From Clostridiales bacterium (GTDB lineage Bacteria > Bacillota > Clostridia > Oscillospirales > Oscillospiraceae): a stretch of DNA of 30,295 nucleotides. The stretch's first letter is position 1. The number at the start of each line of letters is the position of its first letter. The translations under genes were made by a program, and so were the position numbers. Location: contig DQIA01000051.1 in assembly GCA_003525905.1 (NCBI GenBank), forward strand, positions 1 through 30,295, in the 5' to 3' direction. The notes beneath the pieces are model-generated. The model worked only from the letters and a program-made list of their open reading frames with translations, was not told where the DNA came from and made no database searches. Positions 16,341 to 22,719 of the stretch are shown here, piece by piece.

Positions 16341-16357
16341 GCGGCAGAAACTGCCGC
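16341..16357 (-). other. Intercistronic hairpin before the VOC gene
   Basis: GCGGCAG and CTGCCGC form a perfect 7-bp stem with a 3-base loop, about 10 bases upstream of the VOC ribosome site. It probably affects translation start or 5'-end stability of the processed mRNA. Confidence 0.5.
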
Positions 16358-16385
16358 AGAATTGATGAATTCGGGGGCCGCCGAC

Positions 16386-16411
16386 GCTGTCGGCAGTTTC
16401 CTGCCGACAGC
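16386..16411 (-). other. 11-bp hairpin with GAAA tetraloop after the permease gene
   Basis: GCTGTCGGCAG pairs perfectly with CTGCCGACAGC; the minus-strand loop is GAAA, a GNRA tetraloop. No T-run follows, so it is not a standard terminator. It is well suited to protect the 3' end of the upstream permease message. Confidence 0.65.
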
Positions 16412-16444
16412 AGTGTGGGCACGGCGGCCAGAGGTTTGCCTGAA

Positions 16445-18049
16445 TTAGGCGATGACGCCGAGCAGGCCAAGCACGAAGCCGAGCAGCATCGTGCCGAAGG
16501 TGATGTAGGAGCTCTTGACGCCCTTCTTGGACAGGCCATAAACGCCCATCGTGAGAAGCAGCGGCATCATGTTGGGAAGGATCGCGTCAAACACGCCGGT
16601 CTGGAGGTTAAAGACCTCAACGCCCTCGCGCATCATGACGACATTCCAGTTGAAGGAAACATAGCTGCAGATCAGCGCGCCGCAGACCGCGCAGCCGAGG
16701 ATATTCGCAACCTTGACGACCTTGTCAAAAATGCCGCTCTCCATGAGCTTCAGAACAGCTTCGCCGCCGCTCTTATAGCCGACGTTCAGCATCCAGTAGC
16801 CGACACCATAGAAGATGGCCATGAACAGAACGGTGTAGGCGATCGGAGCCCAGACAGCGCCCTGCGTTGCGAGGTTGATGAAAATAACGGACAGAACGGG
16901 AAGCAGAACAACCTGAGACAGAGTGTCGCCGATACCGGCGCACGGGCCCATCAGGCCGGACTTGAGGGCGACGAACGCCTCGTCGGGGATGTCGGCGCCG
17001 GAGCGCTTCTGCTCCTCCATGGAGGCGCAGATGCCGAGGATCATGCCGCCGAAGTCATGGTCGGTGTTGAAGAACATGGACTGACGCTTCATAGCAGCGA
17101 TCATGGCCTCATCATCGCCCTTGTAGATCTTGCGCAGCAGCGGGATCATAGCGGTGCAGAAGCCGAGGCCCTGCATTCTCTCGTAGTTGTAGCAGGACTC
17201 GCAGAACCAGTGCCACATGAACCAGGAATGACGCAGGTCCTTCTTGGTGAAATACTGATAGGAAAGATCGTTATTCTGCTGGATGCTCTTGAAGCCGGCA
17301 AAATCGCTCTCCGTGAAGCCGACCATCAGGACAGCCACGATGAGGAAGATGAATGCCACAGCGATGGTGTTCAGGCCGAGGAAGCTCGTGGCAAGGAAGC
17401 CGAGGAACAGGAACCAGCGGGCATTGCCCTTAAAGATGGACAGCAGCATCATGCCGACGCCGACTGCCGGAAGCATGCCGCCCATGACGCTCAGTGCATC
17501 GAGGACGCGGCCGCTCAGTGCATTCGTCACGCTGTCGAGGGCATTGGAGCCGAAGTACAGGATGACAAAGACGATGATGAAACGGATAATGGACTTGACA
17601 ATGTACGGAATCCAGGTGTTTGCCCAGATAACGAGCTTGGACTTGCCCTGCTCGATCCACTTGTCAGCCAGAGGAATGAGCATGCACTGGCCGGTCATGG
17701 TCAGAACTTCGATCACAGCGCCGACAAGGCCCATAGGAACGGCCAGTGCCAGAGCGGTGTTCGTATCGAGGCCGCCGATCAGAGCGAATGTAGTACCCAT
17801 GATACCGGCCATGCCGGAGTCAGCAGGCAGAGAGCCGCCGGCGGAGACGAGGCCGAGGTAGATGACGTTGATGGTCGCGCCGATGATCGTGCCCTGAACC
17901 GGGTTGCCGAGGATCAGGCCGACGACAAGACCGCCAACGAGCGGACGGTTGATCGTTGCCCACTGGCCCATGGAACCAAACGGCCAGCTGATGTTCGAGA
18001 AGCAATAGAACAACGAGATCAGGCAAATTTGCAGGATACTGATATTCAC
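16445..18049 (-). CDS. Fused mannose-family PTS permease EIIC-EIID
   Basis: A 534-aa membrane protein. Residues 1-245 are EIIC of the mannose/fructose/sorbose family (GGLVVGLILGNPVQGTIIGA and GLVSAGGSLPADSGMAGIMG motifs). Residues about 268-534 are EIID (TKKDLRHSWF, CYNYERMQGLGF, then a GPCAGIGDTLSQ loop). In most bacteria these are two proteins of about 265 and 285 aa; here one chain carries both, without a stop or frameshift. It should form the membrane channel that passes sugar to EIIB for phosphorylation. The start is GTG at 18049 with AAGGAGAGAG upstream. The substrate cannot be inferred. Confidence 0.9.
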   Translation of the reverse strand: MNISILQICLISLFYCFSNISWPFGSMGQWATINRPLVGGLVVGLILGNPVQGTIIGATINVIYLGLVSAGGSLPADSGMAGIMGTTFALIGGLDTNTALALAVPMGLVGAVIEVLTMTGQCMLIPLADKWIEQGKSKLVIWANTWIPYIVKSIIRFIIVFVILYFGSNALDSVTNALSGRVLDALSVMGGMLPAVGVGMMLLSIFKGNARWFLFLGFLATSFLGLNTIAVAFIFLIVAVLMVGFTESDFAGFKSIQQNNDLSYQYFTKKDLRHSWFMWHWFCESCYNYERMQGLGFCTAMIPLLRKIYKGDDEAMIAAMKRQSMFFNTDHDFGGMILGICASMEEQKRSGADIPDEAFVALKSGLMGPCAGIGDTLSQVVLLPVLSVIFINLATQGAVWAPIAYTVLFMAIFYGVGYWMLNVGYKSGGEAVLKLMESGIFDKVVKVANILGCAVCGALICSYVSFNWNVVMMREGVEVFNLQTGVFDAILPNMMPLLLTMGVYGLSKKGVKSSYITFGTMLLGFVLGLLGVIA

Positions 18050-18081
18050 AAGTTCTCTCTCCTTATTTCTATTTTGGGCTT

Positions 18082-18134
18082 CACCGCAAAAGCGGTGCCG
18101 CCTTTGGGTTCTGAGCTCCGGGAGCGGGGCTCAG
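18082..18134 (-). other. Two hairpins between EIIB and EIICD
   Basis: CACCGC-N4-GCGGTG (18082-18097) is a perfect 6-bp stem with a TTTT loop in the mRNA. CTGAGC (18111-18116) pairs with GCTCAG (18129-18134) as a second stem. They lie in the 101-base gap between EIIB and the permease and probably set different expression levels for the two. Confidence 0.5.
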
Positions 18135-18150
18135 GCGTGGGACCTGCCGT

Positions 18151-18630
18151 TTACTTCAACAGCTTCTTGACGTCTTCCTTCGCATCGGACGGGACCATCT
18201 GGCAGTAGACGTATACGCCGGCGTCCACAAGATCACGGAATGCCTGGATCTCGTCCGCGCTGGCGGAAATGCTCTTGTTGAAGTGCTTTCTGCCGGGCGC
18301 GCCGCCCATATTGCCGAGGATGATCTCCTTGATCTCGATGCCGCTTCGGACCATGGCCAGCAGAGGCTGCGGAGTCTTCGAAAGAACAAGGACCTTTTCT
18401 CCGGCGGGAGAATCTTCCTTCAGATAGGCGGCGGCATCTGCCTCATTCATGACCTGCAGCTCCACATCCTTGGGTGCAGCCGCAAACAGGATCCGCTTCA
18501 GGAACGCGTTTGAGGCGGAACCGGCATCGATGATGAGAATGACATTCGCGTTGCAGAGCTTCAGCCACGAGGTCATGACCTGACCATGGATCAGGCGCTC
18601 ATCAACACGAGTCAAAACGACATTGCGCAT
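18151..18630 (-). CDS. Mannose-family PTS EIIB
   Basis: A 159-aa cytoplasmic protein with the EIIB(Man) signature RVDERLIHGQV at the N-terminus; His15 is the phosphorylated residue. Later motifs (EIILGNMGGAPGRKHFNKSI) and total length match the family. It takes phosphate from EIIA (gene at 27577) and gives it to the sugar coming through EIICD. Start at 18630 with AAGGAGG upstream. EIIA and EIIB are in different operons, both under sigma-54 promoters, so both halves must be induced together. Confidence 0.93.
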   Translation of the reverse strand: MRNVVLTRVDERLIHGQVMTSWLKLCNANVILIIDAGSASNAFLKRILFAAAPKDVELQVMNEADAAAYLKEDSPAGEKVLVLSKTPQPLLAMVRSGIEIKEIILGNMGGAPGRKHFNKSISASADEIQAFRDLVDAGVYVYCQMVPSDAKEDVKKLLK

Positions 18631-18710
18631 GCTTTATACCTCCTTCCTTACATGATGAATGCTGGGATATGCTTAAGAGCAGCGGAGCTGCCCATAAAGA
18701 CGCAAAGGGA

Positions 18711-19505
18711 TCAGCGGCAGGCCTTGACGCTCTGCATGAGCTTGGCTGCCAGAGCCTCGTCGATGGGCTCCTCCGCCTTGCCGTGCGGCTTCATGGCCGA
18801 GCCGACGATGGCGGCCTCGACAAGAGACAGCTGGTCGGCTGCATTCTGCGCATTGACGCCGCTGCCCGCGATGAGCGGGAGCTTCGTGACTTCGCGCACG
18901 CGGCGGATGGTCTCGAGCGGAGAGGCGGAGCCGGTGTGCGCGCCCGTGATGATGAGGGCATCCGCGCCGCACTCCGTCGCCATCAGGGCACTCTCCTCGA
19001 TGGAGATGGCGCTGCTGAGCATGAACGTGTGCTTCGTCTGGATATCGCACAGGAGAGCGATGTTCTCCGCGCCGAGCAGCTTGCGGTAGCGCTGCAGCTC
19101 TCTGGCGCAGGGCTTGACGATGCCGTCGGACGTCACGACCGTGTCGACGAACACCGGCACGCGGATAAACGTCGCGCCGACAGCCACAGCGATGGCCAGA
19201 CTCGCCATCGGATCACAGAACGCCGCATCAATGCCGACCGGGATGGTCGCCTCGCGCGCCACGACCGTGGCCACGGCGGTCAGGGCAGCCATCTGCTCCG
19301 GCTCGAGCTTCGTTCCGGCGGGATGGTCGCAGAAATTCTCGACGATCACGGCGTCAACGCCTGCATTCTGCATGGCATGCAGATCGGCAAGGGCGCGGTC
19401 GATGACCTTCGTCATATCCCCGCAGTAATCCATCGTGCCGGGCAATGCCAGCGTGTGGATCATGCCGATGATGCTTTTCTTTTCCAATAAATCCAGTTTT
19501 GCCAT
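18711..19505 (-). CDS. BtpA/SgcQ-family TIM-barrel protein 1
   Basis: A 264-aa protein related to the BtpA family protein at 14962 and of the same length. The N-terminal signature is altered to KKSIIGMIHTLALPGT; then come ALADLHAMQNAGVDAVIVENF and a final phosphate-loop-like GSGVNAQNAAD plus AAIVGSAMK. The two copies differ throughout, so this is an old duplication or separate recruitment rather than a recent copy. It lies directly upstream of EIIB. Enzyme on a phosphorylated sugar or derivative is inferred from PTS context and fold; the two copies may form a heteromer or act in successive steps. Confidence 0.85.
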   Translation of the reverse strand: MAKLDLLEKKSIIGMIHTLALPGTMDYCGDMTKVIDRALADLHAMQNAGVDAVIVENFCDHPAGTKLEPEQMAALTAVATVVAREATIPVGIDAAFCDPMASLAIAVAVGATFIRVPVFVDTVVTSDGIVKPCARELQRYRKLLGAENIALLCDIQTKHTFMLSSAISIEESALMATECGADALIITGAHTGSASPLETIRRVREVTKLPLIAGSGVNAQNAADQLSLVEAAIVGSAMKPHGKAEEPIDEALAAKLMQSVKACR

Positions 19506-19529
19506 TGGAAAAACCTCGTTTCTTAACTC

Positions 19530-19979
19530 TTATCGGATGTAACGGTCGCCGATCAGGGAATCCAGGATCCGGCAGGCCGTCGCACAATAGCGTGCGCAGT
19601 TATCATAGGCATCATCCGGAGCGACGGCATCGGGATCAGCCTTGTCGTAACCGCCGAGCAGCTGGCGGCAGAGCAACGAGCCGTTCTCCTCCAGAAAACG
19701 CTTTTGGAATTCGTGGACCTTCTCGATCAGCAGCTTATCCGCTTCCTCCGCATTCGGCCGATCAAAGCCGAACACGATGCTCAGTGCCATGGCAGCGCCG
19801 GTCACTGCACCGCACGAGTCGCCGTGGAAGCAGCCGCCGCCGAGGCCTGCGCTCAGGCGGAGCGCCTCATCGCGGTCCATGCCGAGGCGGAATGCCGCAT
19901 ACGGGAACACACACTGCGAGCAGTGGAAGCCGTCCTCCATCAGCGCGTCTGCACGCGCCTCTGTCATCGTTTTTTCCAT
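19530..19979 (-). CDS. C_GCAxxG_C_C-family redox protein
   Basis: A 149-aa cytoplasmic protein with the cysteine pattern of the C_GCAxxG_C_C family: HCSQC (Cys20, Cys23), GLGGGCFHGDSCGAVTGA (Cys50, Cys56), LLCRQLLGGY and a C-terminal CARYCATAC. These proteins are thought to bind a metal or cofactor and often neighbour redox or transport genes; the reaction is not known. GGGAGGAG precedes the ATG, 12 bases after the flavoprotein stop. Its position suggests it works with the flavoprotein. Confidence 0.85.
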   Translation of the reverse strand: MEKTMTEARADALMEDGFHCSQCVFPYAAFRLGMDRDEALRLSAGLGGGCFHGDSCGAVTGAAMALSIVFGFDRPNAEEADKLLIEKVHEFQKRFLEENGSLLCRQLLGGYDKADPDAVAPDDAYDNCARYCATACRILDSLIGDRYIR

Positions 19980-19991
19980 AGCTCCTCCCGC

Positions 19992-21713
19992 TCAGTCAAA
20001 GTTGTATGCGGTCACGATGGGCTTGCGGCCCTCGGACTTATCATGGAAATACTCATAGAGGCTGATACCGAGGAACGAGCCGCTGATGTTCGTCAGGTTG
20101 TGGTAGCCATGGCCGCGCAGGCAACAGAGCGCGTAATAGCTCCGCTGGCTCGAGCGGCAGTGCAGGTACACGGGAACATCCTTCGGAATTTCCTCCATCC
20201 GCGCGCGCAGCTGCGTCAGCGGGATGTTATGGGAGCCGACGAGATGGCCCTCGGCGTACTCGCCCTCCTCGCGGACATCGACGATATAAGCGCCGGACTC
20301 CACAAGGGAGCGCACCTCGGACACATGGACCTGACGGAGCTGGCCCTCGAGCACATTGATGGCAACGAGCGCCGCCTGATTGACGGGGTCCTTTGCCGTG
20401 CTGTAGACCGGAGAATAGCACAGCGTCATGTCCTTGAGGTCATAGACCGTCGCATGCATGCGGATCATCGCCGCGATGACGTTCATGCGGCCGACGACGT
20501 CGCCCTCCCCGATCGCCTGCGCGCCGAGGATCAGGCCCGTTGGGCGCTCAAAGATGAGCTTCAGGGACATATAGTGCCAATCCGGCATAATGCCGACCTT
20601 ATCGCCCGGGAAGATCAGCACGCTGTCCGCGTGGAGGCCGGAGCGGGCGGCAAGTGCCTCGCTGATGCCGACGGCCGCGGCGTTCTGACCGAACACGCGC
20701 AGGCACAGGGCACCCGCAAAGCCGTGGTTCGGACTTGTGATGCCGCAGATGTGGTCCGCAGCGGCGCGCGCCTCGAACTGCGCAGGGCCGGCCAGCGCAA
20801 GCTTGCGCCAGACATGGGTCTGCGGGTCATAGACCTCGATCGCATCGCCGACCGCGTAGATATCCGGGTCGTTCGTCTGATAATTTTCGTTCACATGGAT
20901 CGCACCGGTCTTACCGATCTCGAGCCCGGCCGCAGCCGCGAGCTTCGTCTCGGGGAAGACGCCGATGGCCAGAACGACCGCGTCGGCAGAATAGGTCTCC
21001 TGCGCGCCGTTCCGCTCGACCGTCACGCCCTGCTCCGTGATCGCCTGCACGTTCGTGTGCAGCAGGAGCTTAACGCCGTGGTCATCCAGCTCCTTGTGCA
21101 GGATCTGGACCATATCCTCGTCAAACGGCTGCAGGATCTGACCGGACAGCTCCGCCAGCGTGACGTCCTTCCCGGCCAGCTGCAGATTTTCCGCAGCCTC
21201 GATACCAATAAAGCCGCCGCCGACCACGAAGACACGCTTCGTCTCGGGCTTATCCAGAAATGTCTTGAGCGCGACGATGTCGCGGACATTGCGGATGGTG
21301 AACACATTCTCACGGTCCGCGCCCTTCAGGGCAGGCGGAACGATGGGGTTTGCGCCCGGCGACAGGACGAGCTTGTCATAGGGCTGCTCATACGTCTCGC
21401 CGGTCTCCGTGCTGCGCACGGTGACGGTCTTCTTCTCGCGGTCGATGGACACGACCTCGGAATGCACACGCACATCGATGTCATGCTTCTTCCGGAAGGC
21501 CGCCGGGGTCATCATGATGAGGTCCTCGCTGTCCTCCACCGTGCCGCTCAGATAATACGGAAGGCCGCAGTTGGAAAACGATACGTCGCTGCCCTTTTCA
21601 AACACCACGACGTCCGCATTTTCGTTCAGGCGCTTGACGCGTGCCGCAGCCGATGCGCCGCCGGCCACACCGCCGACGACAACGACCCGGAGCTTTTCAT
21701 TCAGTGCTGCCAT
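19992..21713 (-). CDS. CoA-disulfide-reductase-like flavoprotein fused to rhodanese
   Basis: A 573-aa protein. Residues 1-450 are a pyridine-nucleotide disulfide oxidoreductase: FAD motif VVVGGVAGGASAA (11-23), single redox Cys49 in SNCGLPYYLSG, NAD(P) motif VVGGGFIGIEAAE (163-175) and the second FAD motif YAVGDA. Residues about 460-560 are a rhodanese domain with its own active-site Cys519 in LHCRSSQRS. This is the layout of CoA disulfide reductase/polysulfide reductase enzymes (CoADR-RHD) that use NAD(P)H to reduce CoA disulfide, persulfide or polysulfide. All key residues are present. It lies between the SDR and the C_GCAxxG_C_C gene, with 15- and 12-base gaps. A sulfur-handling flavoprotein inside a sugar PTS operon is unusual. 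Confidence 0.9.
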   Translation of the reverse strand: MAALNEKLRVVVVGGVAGGASAAARVKRLNENADVVVFEKGSDVSFSNCGLPYYLSGTVEDSEDLIMMTPAAFRKKHDIDVRVHSEVVSIDREKKTVTVRSTETGETYEQPYDKLVLSPGANPIVPPALKGADRENVFTIRNVRDIVALKTFLDKPETKRVFVVGGGFIGIEAAENLQLAGKDVTLAELSGQILQPFDEDMVQILHKELDDHGVKLLLHTNVQAITEQGVTVERNGAQETYSADAVVLAIGVFPETKLAAAAGLEIGKTGAIHVNENYQTNDPDIYAVGDAIEVYDPQTHVWRKLALAGPAQFEARAAADHICGITSPNHGFAGALCLRVFGQNAAAVGISEALAARSGLHADSVLIFPGDKVGIMPDWHYMSLKLIFERPTGLILGAQAIGEGDVVGRMNVIAAMIRMHATVYDLKDMTLCYSPVYSTAKDPVNQAALVAINVLEGQLRQVHVSEVRSLVESGAYIVDVREEGEYAEGHLVGSHNIPLTQLRARMEEIPKDVPVYLHCRSSQRSYYALCCLRGHGYHNLTNISGSFLGISLYEYFHDKSEGRKPIVTAYNFD

Positions 21714-21728
21714 TGGATCTCCCTCCGA

Positions 21729-22496
21729 TCAGCCCAGCGTCATGCCGCCGTCGACCAGGAAGTTCGAGCCGTTGGCATAGGAAGCTTCCTCGGAGCAGAG
21801 GAAGGCCGCGACATTTGCGATCTCCTCCGGCGTGCCCGGACGGCCCATCGGCCCAAGCGTAACATTCTCGTCGGCGTTGTCGAAGCCGACGTTCTTATAG
21901 CTGTCCAGAATGGTCGCCATCATGTTCGTCTTGACCCAGCCCGGCGAGATCGCATTGATGCGCACACCGTTGCCGCCGTTCTCGCTGGCGGCGTTCTTCG
22001 TCAGATGGATGATGGCCGCCTTGCTCGCGCCGTAGGCGCTTTCAAACGGATAGCCGACGACACCGGACACGGAACCGAAGTTCAGGATCGCGCCGTGCTT
22101 CTGCGCCTGCATGACGGGCAGAACGGTATGCATCATCAGGAAGGTACCGAACAGATTGACGCTGAGCACCTTCTTTGCATCGGAGAAGGAGTAATCCTCC
22201 ACGCGGGCGCTCGGGCCGGGGATCCCGGCGGCATTGACCAGAACGTCGATCCGGCCGAAATGCTTTACGATCGCGTTGACCGTCGCCTTGACGGATTCTT
22301 CATTGGAAACATCGACCGCCGCGCAGAAGGCGCGGTCACTGCCGAGGCCGAGCTTGTCGGCCAGAGCCTGTACGCGGTCAACCGTAATATCCAGCAGCGC
22401 GACCTTCGCGCCGAGGTCTGTAAATTTCTTTGCCATCGCAGAGCCGATGCCGCCGCTTGCGCCGGTCAGCACGACCACCTGATCCTGATAGTTCAT
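21729..22496 (-). CDS. Short-chain dehydrogenase/reductase (SDR)
   Basis: A 255-aa classical SDR: cofactor motif TGASGGIG (11-18), NAAG near residue 88, catalytic Ser142, Tyr155 and Lys159 (YGASK). The acidic residue at the end of the second strand (LLDIT) points to NAD rather than NADP. Length and motifs match sugar-alcohol or sugar-acid dehydrogenases, but the substrate cannot be named. It is the first gene after the sigma-54 promoter at 22588, with a leader of about 80 bases. In this context it likely oxidises or reduces the imported sugar phosphate or a downstream intermediate. Confidence 0.9.
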   Translation of the reverse strand: MNYQDQVVVLTGASGGIGSAMAKKFTDLGAKVALLDITVDRVQALADKLGLGSDRAFCAAVDVSNEESVKATVNAIVKHFGRIDVLVNAAGIPGPSARVEDYSFSDAKKVLSVNLFGTFLMMHTVLPVMQAQKHGAILNFGSVSGVVGYPFESAYGASKAAIIHLTKNAASENGGNGVRINAISPGWVKTNMMATILDSYKNVGFDNADENVTLGPMGRPGTPEEIANVAAFLCSEEASYANGSNFLVDGGMTLG

Positions 22497-22533
22497 TGTG
22501 GCACTTCCCTTTCACACTGAAGTCTTGGGACTT

Positions 22534-22563
22534 TCAGAGGCGGCCTGTGCCGCCCGATTCTGA
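22534..22563 (-). promoter_or_regulatory. Leader hairpin of the SDR-PTS operon
   Basis: GGCGGC (22539-22544) pairs with GCCGCC (22549-22554) around a 4-base loop; TCAGA/TCTGA flanks extend the stem across a 4-base bulge. It lies within the predicted 5' leader, about 40 bases before the SDR start. Confidence 0.5.
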
Positions 22564-22587
22564 CTTTCCCCTACGCCCTATTTTATA

Positions 22588-22603
22588 TGCAATTTCCGTG
22601 CCA
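22588..22603 (-). promoter_or_regulatory. Sigma-54 promoter of the SDR-PTS-BtpA operon
   Basis: On the minus strand TGGCACG-N4-TTGCA, with GG and GC 12 bases apart, is a full match to the -24/-12 consensus. The predicted start is near 22577, 81 bases before the SDR ATG. An rpoN gene and a LevR-type activator lie in the same window. Confidence 0.9.
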
Positions 22604-22614
22604 CTACAGGTAGT
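22603..22614. promoter_or_regulatory. 12-bp dyad touching the -24 element (operon copy)
   Basis: ACTAC-AG-GTAGT, a perfect 5+5 dyad whose first base is the T of the TGGCA -24 element. The same dyad in the same place occurs at the other sigma-54 promoter (28043-28054). Possible operator for a regulator that blocks or positions sigma-54 polymerase. Confidence 0.6.
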
Positions 22615-22663
22615 AATTCGTGGGCTTTTTTCGGTCCGGTTCAATTTTTCTGTCGGAATGTTC

Positions 22664-22681
22664 AAAAATCAGCTGATTTTT
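22664..22681. promoter_or_regulatory. 18-bp palindrome, candidate activator site
   Basis: AAAAATCAGCTGATTTTT is a perfect palindrome centred about 95 bases upstream of the predicted sigma-54 start, the distance expected for an enhancer bound by a LevR-type activator. The alternative is a terminator of ptsI, which ends at 22720; a second inverted pair, TTTTTCCG/CGGAAAAA, lies between. Confidence 0.5.
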
Positions 22682-22719
22682 CAGCATTTTTCCGTCAAAA
22701 AACCGGAAAAACATTTTTC

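Noticed and set aside
16415..18208. Long plus-strand open frame (597 codons) opposite the PTS permease
   Set aside because: It is antisense to a clear EIIC-EIID gene, has an Asp/Ala/His-rich composition typical of mirrored codons, and has no ribosome site or recognisable domain.
14962..19505. Photosystem-assembly role for the BtpA-family proteins
   Set aside because: The name comes from a cyanobacterial member; nothing photosynthetic is present and the PTS context fits the SgcQ branch.
19704..22520. Very long plus-strand open frame (938 codons) opposite the flavoprotein and SDR genes
   Set aside because: It mirrors three well-identified minus-strand genes; composition is shadow-like (Arg, His, Asp, Leu, Ala) and it crosses their boundaries.
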